This document shows, in pieces, positions 7,695 through 15,210 of a stretch of 64,000 nt of DNA. This DNA is from SHVZ01 sp041906305 (lineage in GTDB: Bacteria; Pseudomonadota; Alphaproteobacteria; SHVZ01). A program made the position numbers and the translations under genes. A model generated the notes under the pieces. That model was given only the letters and a program-made list of their open reading frames with translations. It did no database searches and was not told the origin of the DNA. The stretch spans positions 248,001 to 312,000 of the forward strand of contig JAYRJL010000001.1 in the NCBI GenBank assembly GCA_041906305.1, written 5' to 3'. How positions within the stretch are numbered: the stretch's first letter is position 1; every line of letters starts with the position of its first letter.

Positions 7695-8144
7695 TTAGAG
7701 GAGGCCTTCCCACATCGTCATGACCTTGGCGACGATCGGTCGGAGCGCGAGCTTCGTCCCGTCGTTGAGGTCCACGACGATGGTCCCGGACCAGAACGAA
7801 TTCCAACCTGATCCCCAGGGAGTTGCCGCGGCTTTTGTCTGGTCGTGCCGAGATACGACCGGTGTCCCTCTGGTGAGTCGGCCATGCTTGTGGGCGTCGG
7901 CGACGTTCCAGATGACCTGAAACTCCGCGCACGTAAAAGCGAGATGCTTTCGAAAAGCCGCAACGTCGCGCGCGTTCCCGACCTTGGTAGCATCGATCGG
8001 TTGCCAATGCTCAAAGTACCGATCGACCAGTGAGTTCAGCTCCTGCACAACACGCTTCGCCCGGTACTCTTCGGTCGGCTCGGCGTCCCACTCGCCTAGC
8101 GAGCGGACGACATAGTCCTGGAAGAAGGTGCGCGGTGGGTTCAC
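7695..8144 (-). CDS. Hypothetical protein of a KH-motif family, coupled to an Xre gene
   Basis: A 149-residue protein. The centre carries FRKHLAFTCAEFQVIWNVADAHKHGRLTR, then a VSRHDQ segment and a terminal strand/helix (TIVVDLNDGTKLALRPIV). The D-x-A-x-A-x-KH-x-x-LTR arrangement is shared by many unnamed alphaproteobacterial proteins I recall; an all-helical HEPN-like core is conceivable but unproven. Its ATG overlaps the stop of the upstream Xre gene (ATGA at 8141-8144), so the two form an operon like many toxin-antitoxin or regulator-effector pairs. Confidence 0.55.
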   Translation of the reverse strand: MNPPRTFFQDYVVRSLGEWDAEPTEEYRAKRVVQELNSLVDRYFEHWQPIDATKVGNARDVAAFRKHLAFTCAEFQVIWNVADAHKHGRLTRGTPVVSRHDQTKAAATPWGSGWNSFWSGTIVVDLNDGTKLALRPIVAKVMTMWEGLL

Positions 8145-8380
8145 CGCTTCGACTTCTTCCGCTTCGCTAGACGCACGCCCGGCCCGCCGCCGTTTTCGGC
8201 GATGAACTCGACGCCTGCGAGCTCTAGGGCACGCTGCGCTTTCTTGACGCTGGTCGGCCGGGCATCACCGCCTCGCTCGAAGCGGTTGATGGTGTTCACG
8301 CCAACCTCTGCAGCGTCGGCGAGCTCCTGTGTCGTCCAGTCAAGAGCAGCGCGGGCCATCCGACATTGAGCGGGTGTCAT
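8141..8380 (-). CDS. Xre-family HTH regulator
   Basis: A 79-residue protein that is almost entirely one Cro/C1-type HTH domain: CRMARAALDWTTQELADAAEVGVNTINRFERGG, then a short helix with KKAQRALELAGVEF and a basic tail (AKRKKSKR). It probably represses its own promoter, because a 15-bp palindrome lies 2 bp upstream of its start codon and a related one lies before the divergent gene. A plausible promoter (TTGCCC, 18 bp, TAAAAT) would place the transcription start close to the ATG, so the message may be leaderless. Coupled to the gene at 7695-8144. Confidence 0.85.
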   Translation of the reverse strand: MTPAQCRMARAALDWTTQELADAAEVGVNTINRFERGGDARPTSVKKAQRALELAGVEFIAENGGGPGVRLAKRKKSKR

Positions 8381-8382
8381 GT

Positions 8383-8454
8383 GGTGATTTTATCACCGAT
8401 TGCCATTGACGGGCAATCCGACCATGGGTCATCCTAAGCGGTGATAAATTCACC
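8383..8454. promoter_or_regulatory. Two operator-like palindromes between divergent genes
   Basis: GGTGATTTTATCACC (8383-8397) is a perfect 6+6 inverted repeat with a 3-nt centre. GGTGATAAATTCACC (8440-8454) has the same outer GGTGA/TCACC arms. They sit 43 bp apart, one directly before each of two divergent genes. The first contains the minus-strand -10-like TAAAAT of the Xre gene (with TTGCCC 18 bp upstream), so binding would block that promoter. The obvious candidate binder is the Xre protein encoded next to it; this is inference. Confidence 0.65.
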
Positions 8455-8471
8455 ACTTGGGAGAAACACCG

Positions 8472-8873
8472 ATGAAGACCCGTAAGGATCAGGTACCGGC
8501 ACTCGCCCTCGCGACTCTTAAGGCGCGACGCGATTGGCTGCGCGCTAGCCGCGCCTTTGCTCGTGTCCATGACCAGGTTCGGGGCCTGGGCGGCAGGACC
8601 GCGGCTCCTCAGAAGCTGCTGCGCCAGTTGAAGGCCGCGGAGGATCGTGCCGAACAACGATCAGCCATCTATATCGACGTTGGCCACCGGTTGTTCACGG
8701 CCAAAGCGACTTCCCTCGAAGGCATCTCCGCTCGCCTCTATGTAGCGACCAGAGATATCGCGGAATCGATGAAGAACGAGGAAGATCAGCTCGGCCCCTT
8801 CGGAGCAGTTGCAATGCTGCGCCGAGTTCGAGCGGATGCCCGACGGCTAGCGGCGGCCTCGGGCAAGGTCTAG
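8472..8873 (+). CDS. Hypothetical prophage protein
   Basis: A helical, strongly basic protein of 133 residues (many Arg and Lys; RKDQVPALALATLKARRDWLRASRAF, later RRVRADARRLAAASGKV). ATG 8472 is preceded by GGGAGA about 7 nt upstream and is preferred to an in-frame TTG at 8457. It is divergent from the Xre gene and has its own copy of the operator-like palindrome just upstream, so it may be under the same repressor. Not recognised. Confidence 0.55.
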   Translation: MKTRKDQVPALALATLKARRDWLRASRAFARVHDQVRGLGGRTAAPQKLLRQLKAAEDRAEQRSAIYIDVGHRLFTAKATSLEGISARLYVATRDIAESMKNEEDQLGPFGAVAMLRRVRADARRLAAASGKV

Positions 8874-8927
8874 CCAGGACCGATGCCGGGCGTTGACCTC
8901 ATCATGTTTTTGCTCTAACAAGATGGC

Positions 8928-9524
8928 ATGGCCTTCGACCTCAACGCCCGGCAGTTCCCTACGAGCGAGCTGCTGCATTGTGTCCGAGGCCTCTCTTCGA
9001 CGACCTTCCGGCAGCGCGTTCATCAAGGAGCCCTCGCCCTATCCTCGTCTGAGGAAAGCGCTCAGGGTCGAGAGACCCTGCATAGCGGTCGAGACGTGAT
9101 CCAGACCGCTCTTCACCATGAGCTCGCCCGGCTACTAGGCCCCCTCGCTAGGAATTTTGAACCCGTTTGGCGAGTGGTTGATCACCGGCTCGACAAGATC
9201 GAGCATGGCGATAAGTCCACTGAGAAGGCGGCGGCTCTCTTCCATCTCGATGCCGACGGCTACGTCAAAATGTTGCTGGTCGACGAAGCGAAGTTTCGAC
9301 TGGCCAATTACGAGAAGATCCTGGGAGAGGATGACGAGGCTCCTCTGGTCAGCGGAGTTGTCCGGGTGGATCGCCTGATCGAGGAGATGATCAGGGCGAT
9401 GGAGGTCATCATTGAGACCCGCGCGGACTACGAGCCGCCGGGACCGGACTTCAAGCCCGGACGAAAGACCCAAGCCATGGCGATCGACAAATCCGTGTCG
9501 GCGCCTGCCTACCGGAAGCGATAG
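8928..9524 (+). CDS. Hypothetical prophage protein, HTH-like N-terminus
   Basis: A 198-residue protein. The N-terminal stretch (ARQFPTSELLHCVRGLSSTTFRQRVHQGAL) looks like the winged or MerR-like HTH found at the start of small phage-encoded regulators. The remainder (residues 55-165) is mostly helical and charged, ending in a Pro-rich basic tail. It is followed 3 bp later by the excisionase-like gene and then the integrase, so it may take part in lysogeny control. This is inference; no family name is secure. Confidence 0.5.
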   Translation: MAFDLNARQFPTSELLHCVRGLSSTTFRQRVHQGALALSSSEESAQGRETLHSGRDVIQTALHHELARLLGPLARNFEPVWRVVDHRLDKIEHGDKSTEKAAALFHLDADGYVKMLLVDEAKFRLANYEKILGEDDEAPLVSGVVRVDRLIEEMIRAMEVIIETRADYEPPGPDFKPGRKTQAMAIDKSVSAPAYRKR

Positions 9525-9527
9525 GCG

Positions 9528-9935
9528 ATGGCCGGCGTCCTCCACCTCCCGCGCTTGATGGACGAGCCGACTGCCGCGGCGGCGCTGGGCATGTCGATCG
9601 ATACGCTGCAGCGATTGAGGAAGGCGCGACAGATCACGTTCCGTCGGCTCAGTCCGCGGAAGATTCGCTACACGGATGCCGACGTTGCGGCATACATCGA
9701 ACGGAGCGCGACCCCATGCGCCGACGTCGAGATGACCGACCGGGAGAGCTCGGTGGCTACTGGCTTTCGCGCCGGGGAAACAGCCCCGCGTGGTGCCGGA
9801 CGTGGTTTGACTCGGACACCCGACAGACACGCCGTGTTTCACTCGGCGCTGACGACCTTGAGCGCGCCAAACTCCTCCTCGCCGAATGGGTCCTCGTCAA
9901 CGCCAAGCGAGAGAAGGCAGCGCCGGCAGACGTAA
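9528..9935 (+). CDS. Excisionase-like HTH protein overlapping integrase
   Basis: Residues 8-62 form a MerR/AlpA-type winged HTH (MDEPTAAAALGMSIDTLQRL, then SPRKIRYTDADVAAYIE), the usual architecture of recombination directionality factors and phage excisionases. The frame stays open to 9935 and so overlaps the integrase by 220 nt in another frame. The residues after about 63 (Ser/Thr/Arg-rich) look like an out-of-frame reading of the integrase rather than a domain. Either the overlap is real or an indel has removed an earlier stop. The position directly before the integrase supports a role in excision. Confidence 0.6.
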   Translation: MAGVLHLPRLMDEPTAAAALGMSIDTLQRLRKARQITFRRLSPRKIRYTDADVAAYIERSATPCADVEMTDRESSVATGFRAGETAPRGAGRGLTRTPDRHAVFHSALTTLSAPNSSSPNGSSSTPSERRQRRQT

Positions 9936-11026
9936 CGGTCGCAGAGGTCTTTCAGCGCTACCATAAGCACCACGGGCGCACCTTGATCGGCGCTGGTGTC
10001 CAGCGCCGCAACTTGCACGTTGTCCTTGAGACGCTGGGGCCGGTGACGGTCGGCGAGCTAACGAAGCCCCGTCAAGAGGCGCTGGTTCGGGATCTCCGGG
10101 AAAAGGGATACGCGACTAACACCATCAAGCGGTTCTTCGGTGCAATGAAGGCCGCGCTGCGCTGGTCGTGGGAGGCGGGGGAGTTGGCGACGGTTCCCCC
10201 GATCATCTCGATTCCCGAGGGCGCGATACGCGAGCGCATTGCTTCGATCGCTGAGCTGGCCGCTCTTTGGGACGCTGCGGATCTGCCGCACGTCCAGATG
10301 TTTTTTCTGCTGCTGGTCGGAACGATGGGGCGGCCAAAGGCTGTTCTCGACCTGACGCGCTTCGCATGTAACGTCGACCGTCGGTTGGTCGACATGAATC
10401 CGCCGGGGCGCGATCAAACCAAGAAGCGGCGGCCGATCGTCCCCATGGTCGAGACGCTCGTTCCCTGGATCGAAACTGTGGCGTCCGGCCCGCTGGTGCA
10501 TCACCACGGTCGCGCGATCATCAAGGCAAACAAGGCTTGGCGTACGATGCGCGCTGGTGCGCAGGCGTCAACTAGACTGAAGGGGGCTCATCAAGCCCGG
10601 GCCCTTCGAAGCGCCGGTGATCGCGCTGGCGCCTGGCGCGAACTCTCTAGAGCCCGAGAGGCTGCCGAGGCGTTGGGAGAAATCGTGCCCTACACGCTTC
10701 GGCACACTATGGCGACGGAAGCGATGGGCCGCGGCGCGCCGGTATTCGAGATCACGGCCTTCATGGGCCATTCCATGCCAAACCGGACGACGGGCAGGTA
10801 CATCAAGGCTCGACCGGAATATCTGGAAGGAGTAGCGGCGGCGATCGAGGCCGTCTTCAAGGAGATCGGCCGGGCTGCAACCCGGCCGATGACACCACCA
10901 ATCTTGCGTGTGAGTAGCGTGTCACCGGTGCTGGTGAGGCCCTCTGCAAAGGGCCCGATCGTTGGAGCGGGCGAAGGGATTCGAACCCTCGACCCCAACC
11001 TTGGCAAGGTTGTGCTCTACCCCTGA
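9716..11026 (+). CDS. Tyrosine-type phage integrase
   Basis: This site-specific recombinase integrates and excises the prophage at tRNA-Gly. The N-terminal arm-binding and SAM-like domains cover roughly residues 15-160. The catalytic domain shows the first Arg in LLVGTMGRPKAVLDLT, the second box as YTLRHTMATEA (Tyr where His is more common), MGHS, and the nucleophile Tyr in TGRYIKARPEYL. The reading frame ends at 11026, inside the tRNA gene, and its last residues (GEGIRTLDPN) are the antisense reading of the tRNA. This is the usual signature of an integrase next to its attachment site. The start at 9716 gives a typical N-terminus (GYWLSRRGNSPAW). Confidence 0.9.
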   Translation: MRRRRDDRPGELGGYWLSRRGNSPAWCRTWFDSDTRQTRRVSLGADDLERAKLLLAEWVLVNAKREKAAPADVTVAEVFQRYHKHHGRTLIGAGVQRRNLHVVLETLGPVTVGELTKPRQEALVRDLREKGYATNTIKRFFGAMKAALRWSWEAGELATVPPIISIPEGAIRERIASIAELAALWDAADLPHVQMFFLLLVGTMGRPKAVLDLTRFACNVDRRLVDMNPPGRDQTKKRRPIVPMVETLVPWIETVASGPLVHHHGRAIIKANKAWRTMRAGAQASTRLKGAHQARALRSAGDRAGAWRELSRAREAAEALGEIVPYTLRHTMATEAMGRGAPVFEITAFMGHSMPNRTTGRYIKARPEYLEGVAAAIEAVFKEIGRAATRPMTPPILRVSSVSPVLVRPSAKGPIVGAGEGIRTLDPNLGKVVLYP

Positions 11027-11037
11027 GCTACGCCCGC
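10963..11037 (-). tRNA. tRNA-Gly(GCC), prophage attachment site
   Basis: Read on the minus strand, the 75-nt sequence begins GCGGGCGTAGCTCAG and ends with a CGCCCGC acceptor strand, a T discriminator and an encoded CCA. The anticodon stem-loop is CCTTGCCAAGG, giving anticodon GCC. The T-arm GGGTTCGAATCCC is intact. The integrase frame overlaps its 3' two-thirds in antisense, so the attachment core lies within the 3' part of this gene. Confidence 0.95.
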
Positions 11038-11143
11038 GCTCCGTCTCGCTTTTCCCGGGCGACCCGGGCTGGCGAGGCGGCGGACTATAGCCGGATTTCG
11101 CGTCATTGCAAGGCTGTGTCCGGGCCGTTACGGTCCGCCCGCC

Positions 11144-11671
11144 ATGACCGATTCCACGCCCCAGCCCGAGCTTCCGCTGCCGACCAGCCCGGAGCAATTG
11201 CTCCAGCGGCTCAATGAGTTAGGCATCGAGAGCGTCACCCACGAGCATCCGCCACTGCTCACCGTGGAGGATTCCAAGCGCCTCCGCGGCGATCTGCCCG
11301 GGGGTCACTGCAAGAACCTCTTCCTGAAAGACAAGAAGGACCGCTACTGGCTGGTGGTCACCTCCGAGGACCGGAAGGTCGACATCAAGGCGCTCGACGC
11401 CAAGCTGGGGGCCGCCCGGCTTTCCTTCGCCAGCGCCGAGCGGCTCTGGAACGTGCTGGGCGTCCGCCCCGGCTCGGTCACGCCCTTCGCGCTCATCAAC
11501 GACAAGGAGCGGAAGGTCCAGGTCATCCTGGACGCGGCGATGATGCGCGAGAGCCTGCTGAACTACCACCCGCTGATCAATACCAAGACCACCGCGGTCA
11601 AGCCGGCCGACCTGGTCCGCTTCATCGAGGCTTGCGGGCATCAGCCCGCCACCCTAAATCTCGATACCTGA
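11144..11671 (+). CDS. Prolyl-tRNA editing protein ProXp-ala / YbaK-family deacylase
   Basis: This free-standing trans-editing enzyme hydrolyses misacylated Ala-tRNA(Pro). The 175-residue product has the YbaK/ProRS-INS fold features: GIESVTHEHPPLLTVEDS, a conserved Lys in GGHCKNLFLKDKKDRYWLVV, the region LSFASAERLWNVLGVRPGSVTPFAL, and a terminal YHPLINTKTTAV. The length and the absence of a catalytic tRNA-synthetase domain fit ProXp-ala (PrdX). It is the first host gene after the prophage and lies 21 bp before the CnoX gene. Confidence 0.85.
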   Translation: MTDSTPQPELPLPTSPEQLLQRLNELGIESVTHEHPPLLTVEDSKRLRGDLPGGHCKNLFLKDKKDRYWLVVTSEDRKVDIKALDAKLGAARLSFASAERLWNVLGVRPGSVTPFALINDKERKVQVILDAAMMRESLLNYHPLINTKTTAVKPADLVRFIEACGHQPATLNLDT

Positions 11672-11692
11672 CGGATAATTAGGAACGATCCC

Positions 11693-12616
11693 ATGGAGCC
11701 ACTGCTCGGTCTGGGCCAGGCGCCCGCTGGCGCTGCCGCACCGGTCAAGGACATCGGCCAGAAGGAGTTCATGACGGAAGTCATCGACGCCTCGAAGGAG
11801 GTGCCGGTGATCGTCGACTTCTGGGCGCCGTGGTGCGGCCCCTGCAAGACCTTGGGCCCGATGCTCGAGAAGGCGGTCGCCGCCACCAAGGGCAAGGTCC
11901 GCATGGTGAAGGTCGACATCGACAAGAACCAGGCGATCGCCGCCCAGATGCGCATCCAGTCGATCCCCGCGGTCTACGCCTTCAAGGACGGCCGGCCGGT
12001 CGACGGCTTCGTCGGCGCGCTGCCGGAAAGCCAGATCAAGCAGTTCGTCCAGCGCCTCGCCACGGCGGGCGGGCCGACGGAAGAGGACAACGTCATCGAG
12101 GAGGCCCTCGCCCAGGCGAAGGACCTGCTGGACGCCGGCAACCACGCCGCCGCCGGCAACCTCTATGCCCAGATCCTCCAGCACGATCCGGAGAATCCCC
12201 AGGCGATCGCGGGTCATCTCCGCTGCCTCATGAAGGCCGGCAACGCCGACGAGGCGCGCGAGATCCTGAAGGAGCTGCCGCCCGAGATCGCCAAGGATCC
12301 GGAGATCGCCGCGGTCGCCGCCACGCTCGAGATCGCCGCGTCCGGCGCCAAGGCCGGTGCCACCCAGCCGCTGCGCGAGAAGGTGCAGGCCAACCCGGCC
12401 GACCACCAGGCGCGCTTCGACCTCGCCATGGCGCTGTTCGCCGAAGGCGAGAAGGAACCGGCGGTCGACGAGCTGCTGGAACTCTTCCGCCGCGATCGCA
12501 AGTGGAACGACGGCGCGGCGCGGGCCCAGCTGGTCAAGTTCTTCGAGGCGTTCGGGCCGACCGATCCGCTGACCATCGCCGGGCGCAAGCGTCTCTCCTC
12601 GCTGATGTTCTCCTGA
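11693..12616 (+). CDS. cnoX: Thioredoxin-domain co-chaperone CnoX (YbbN)
   Basis: The N-terminal thioredoxin domain (residues about 20-125) keeps the redox motif WAPWCGPCKTLGP. It is followed by TPR-type helical repeats to residue 307 (HAAAGNLYAQILQHDPENPQAI, later ADHQARFDLAMALFAEGE). This is the architecture of CnoX/YbbN, a holdase that protects clients under oxidative stress and hands them to DnaK and GroEL. E. coli CnoX lacks a full CxxC, so the CGPC form here suggests an active redox protein, as in other alphaproteobacteria. It lies 14 bp ahead of the LON-domain gene. Confidence 0.85.
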   Translation: MEPLLGLGQAPAGAAAPVKDIGQKEFMTEVIDASKEVPVIVDFWAPWCGPCKTLGPMLEKAVAATKGKVRMVKVDIDKNQAIAAQMRIQSIPAVYAFKDGRPVDGFVGALPESQIKQFVQRLATAGGPTEEDNVIEEALAQAKDLLDAGNHAAAGNLYAQILQHDPENPQAIAGHLRCLMKAGNADEAREILKELPPEIAKDPEIAAVAATLEIAASGAKAGATQPLREKVQANPADHQARFDLAMALFAEGEKEPAVDELLELFRRDRKWNDGAARAQLVKFFEAFGPTDPLTIAGRKRLSSLMFS

Positions 12617-12630
12617 AGGAGCGCGCGGCG

Positions 12631-13308
12631 ATGGCGGAGCTGGTTCATTCGACCCGCTTCGAGGAGCTTCCGTCGGAGCTCCCGGTCTTTCCGCTGTCGG
12701 GCGTGCTGCTGCTGCCGAGGGGCCGGTTGCCTCTCAACATCTTCGAGCCGCGTTACCTCGCGATGACCAGGGACGCGCTGGCGCCGCCCAGGCTGATCGG
12801 CATGATCCAGCCGACCGACCCGTCGAACGAGCGCGATCCGGACGCGTCGCCCGAGCTCTACGGCATCGGCTGCGCCGGGCGGATCATCGCTTTCAGCGAG
12901 ACCGACGACGGCCGGTTCCTGATGACGCTGACCGGCGTCTGCCGTTTCGAGATCGAGGCCGAGCTTCCGATGCGCTCGGGCTACCGGCGCGTGAAGCCGC
13001 GATGGGAGCGCTTCAAGAGCGATCTCGTCTCCGACGAGACCACGATCGACCGCAAGGGGCTGTTCCAGTCGCTCAAGCCTTATTTCGACGCCCGCGGCCT
13101 CAAGGCCGACTGGGACCAGGTCGACAAGACCGGCGACGAGCGGCTGGTGGCGATGCTGTCGATGATCTGCCCGTTCGCGCCGCCCGAGAAGCAGGCGCTG
13201 CTCGAGGCGAAGGATCTGCCGACCCGTACCGATATCCTCAAGGGCCTGCTCGAGATGGCGCTGGCGACGCCGCCCGAGGCGCCGGCCGCCGAGCTCCGCA
13301 AGCACTAG
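12631..13308 (+). CDS. LON substrate-binding-domain protein
   Basis: A 225-residue protein consisting of the LON N-terminal domain only: ELPVFPLSGVLLLPRGRLPLNIFEPRYLAM, IGMIQP, GIGCAGRIIAF and LTGVCRFEIE. No AAA+ or protease domain follows. The frame is open much further upstream, but ATG 12631, with AAGGAG about 10 nt before it and just downstream of the cnoX stop, is the real start. Such proteins bind unfolded or regulatory peptides; the exact role is unknown. The CnoX-LON-Trm112-DUF971 order, interrupted here, is familiar from alphaproteobacteria. Confidence 0.85.
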   Translation: MAELVHSTRFEELPSELPVFPLSGVLLLPRGRLPLNIFEPRYLAMTRDALAPPRLIGMIQPTDPSNERDPDASPELYGIGCAGRIIAFSETDDGRFLMTLTGVCRFEIEAELPMRSGYRRVKPRWERFKSDLVSDETTIDRKGLFQSLKPYFDARGLKADWDQVDKTGDERLVAMLSMICPFAPPEKQALLEAKDLPTRTDILKGLLEMALATPPEAPAAELRKH

Positions 13309-13349
13309 ATTCCGCCGGCTGCGTCCGGCCGCGGCAACCAGTTCGCCGC

Positions 13350-15050
13350 CTATTGCCGTGCGCGCGTGGCCTGGGATCGCCGCTCACGGGCGGCGGTCTC
13401 GATCGTCGCCGGGCGGCGGTCGATCACGACCGACAGCAGGGCGTTCGCCCGCTCGACGCCGTAGATCTGCTGGCCGGCGATGACTCCCTTGCACTCCTCG
13501 ATCTCGACCAGCGTCGCGTTCTCGGGCACGTGGTTCAGCATGGAGATCACGAAGTCGGCTTCGCGGTCGCTGTCGGCTTCGACGAAGTTCGGCGGGAAGT
13601 AGTACTTCGCCGAGACCTTTGGTCCGCAGACGCGGATCTTGAAGGTGTGCGCCGCGAAGTCCTCCTTGTAGCGATCGCGGAGCGCACGCTCGAGCCCGCG
13701 TACAGCCTCGGCGTAGGAATTGCCCCAATAATCGAGCTTGTAGAGTCCTTGTGCTCCTTCGACGCCGCCGACGAGAGCGTTGTAGTAGACGTATTCGTCC
13801 GGATGCAGACGGGCGAGCAGCGAGGCATGGTAGCCGAGATACACCGCCAGCGCCGCGGCGGCCGGGCGGAGCCATCTGGTGCGCGCCGCCAGCACGATCA
13901 GCCGGTCCAGAACCAGCGCGGCGACGACGACGAGCGGCGGCAGCACGAAGAGGAAGTGCCGCATGCCGTTGAAGATCGTGGCCTTGATCGCGATCACGTA
14001 GACGACGGGGAACGTCGCGGCGAATGCCAGGAGCGCGAACGGTGCCAACTTCTCCGGATGGCGCCTCCCGTCGGAGGAGGCGAGCGCGTAGAGGGCCCAG
14101 GGAATAGCGAGCGCGAGGAGCGCCACGTGCAGCTCTGGCAGCTTCAGCAGGATGTAGGTCGGCAGGTAGAGCGAGGGCAGGTCCGCCGGCCAGTAATAGG
14201 CTCCATCGAACAGCACCTGATAGCCGTAGGCGTGATGCGAGAAGTCGCGCAACGCAGCGAGCGGATTGGCGATCGGCGCCTGCTGCGCATAGGGCCAAAA
14301 CAGCAGCAACATCGAATATCCGATCACGAGCGCCGGCAGAGCGGTGCCAAGCCCGCTTCGCCAGCCGTAGCGCACCGCTTCTACGAAGCTGCGCGCGGCG
14401 AGCCCGTGCCAGGCGGACAGCGCAAGGATCGCGAGACCCAGGTAGGCGAACAGGAGGATGCCGCCGATCCTGACGCCCGCTGTGAGGCCGAGCGCGACGC
14501 CAAAGCGGATCGCGAGGGAAGGTGCAAGATTCGGAAGTATCCGCAGGATGAGGACGAGATAGTAAAGTCCCCAGACCATGCCGACGGCGAAGGGAATGTC
14601 CTTCGGGTTGTTGAACATGTGCCCGAAGTAGTTCGGCGTCAGGGCGAGGCCGATGGCGGCGATCAGGCCCGCCCGCGGACCGCCGAGCGAGCGGGCGAGC
14701 TTCCATGTGCCGACGATCCCGAGGATGCCGATGGCGGCGTTGAAGGCATGTCGGGTCTCGTAGTATCCGAGCGGCGAGATCTTGGTAAGGAGTGTGGCCG
14801 GAAGGTCGAACGCGCCGCCGTAGATGTAGAGGTTCCACCACGTCAATGCCGTCTGGTCGACGCCGAGAGAGGCGTAGTAGCGGACGATCAGCTCGCCGTA
14901 ATAGGCGTGCAGGTCCTCGTCCCAGGTGACGCCGTAGTTGACGAAGGTGGCCGCTGCGACGACGCAGACAGCGACCAGGAACACGGCGAAGAGATGATCG
15001 GGCGCGAGTCGTCCGCGCCACCAGGATGCCCAGTCGCTGACCGCCTGCAT
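13350..15050 (-). CDS. GT-C type membrane glycosyltransferase (ArnT/PMT-like)
   Basis: A 566-residue polytopic protein with about ten hydrophobic segments. The first extracytoplasmic loop carries GVTWDEDLHAYYGE, the acidic DE motif typical of GT-C/PMT-type enzymes that use polyprenyl-linked sugars. The C-terminal 130 residues are soluble and periplasmic-like. ATG 15050, preceded by GGGGGAG, is chosen over an in-frame ATG at 15083. The gene is divergent from a secreted glycosidase and lies in a block that splits the LON and Trm112 genes. The acceptor is unknown; envelope-glycan modification is inferred. Confidence 0.75.
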   Translation of the reverse strand: MQAVSDWASWWRGRLAPDHLFAVFLVAVCVVAAATFVNYGVTWDEDLHAYYGELIVRYYASLGVDQTALTWWNLYIYGGAFDLPATLLTKISPLGYYETRHAFNAAIGILGIVGTWKLARSLGGPRAGLIAAIGLALTPNYFGHMFNNPKDIPFAVGMVWGLYYLVLILRILPNLAPSLAIRFGVALGLTAGVRIGGILLFAYLGLAILALSAWHGLAARSFVEAVRYGWRSGLGTALPALVIGYSMLLLFWPYAQQAPIANPLAALRDFSHHAYGYQVLFDGAYYWPADLPSLYLPTYILLKLPELHVALLALAIPWALYALASSDGRRHPEKLAPFALLAFAATFPVVYVIAIKATIFNGMRHFLFVLPPLVVVAALVLDRLIVLAARTRWLRPAAAALAVYLGYHASLLARLHPDEYVYYNALVGGVEGAQGLYKLDYWGNSYAEAVRGLERALRDRYKEDFAAHTFKIRVCGPKVSAKYYFPPNFVEADSDREADFVISMLNHVPENATLVEIEECKGVIAGQQIYGVERANALLSVVIDRRPATIETAARERRSQATRARQ

Positions 15051-15210
15051 TACGACTCCCCCCGCCTGCGGCGCCGACACCACGCCACATTCCCTTGATC
15101 TTTTGATAACATGACCGCATCGAATTGAGGCGGAAACGTGGCCTGGATCTCAAGGCGCGGCCGAAACTCGGTCGCCCTGCGCTTCGATCGGCTCGCGAGA
15201 CGTCCTGGAC

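Larger units (their letters stand above)
1..11037. mobile_element. Prophage or prophage remnant, right-hand part, integrated at tRNA-Gly
   Basis: The segment starts with phage structural genes (portal, tape measure), runs through many short unknown genes on both strands, and ends with an excisionase-like HTH gene and a tyrosine integrase that abuts and enters a tRNA-Gly gene. That is the classic geometry of integration at a tRNA 3' end. Downstream of the tRNA the genes are ordinary housekeeping genes. The left boundary lies outside the window. Capsid, protease, connector, tail-tube and tail-tip genes are absent from the visible part, so it may be defective, but modules could lie upstream. Confidence 0.85.
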
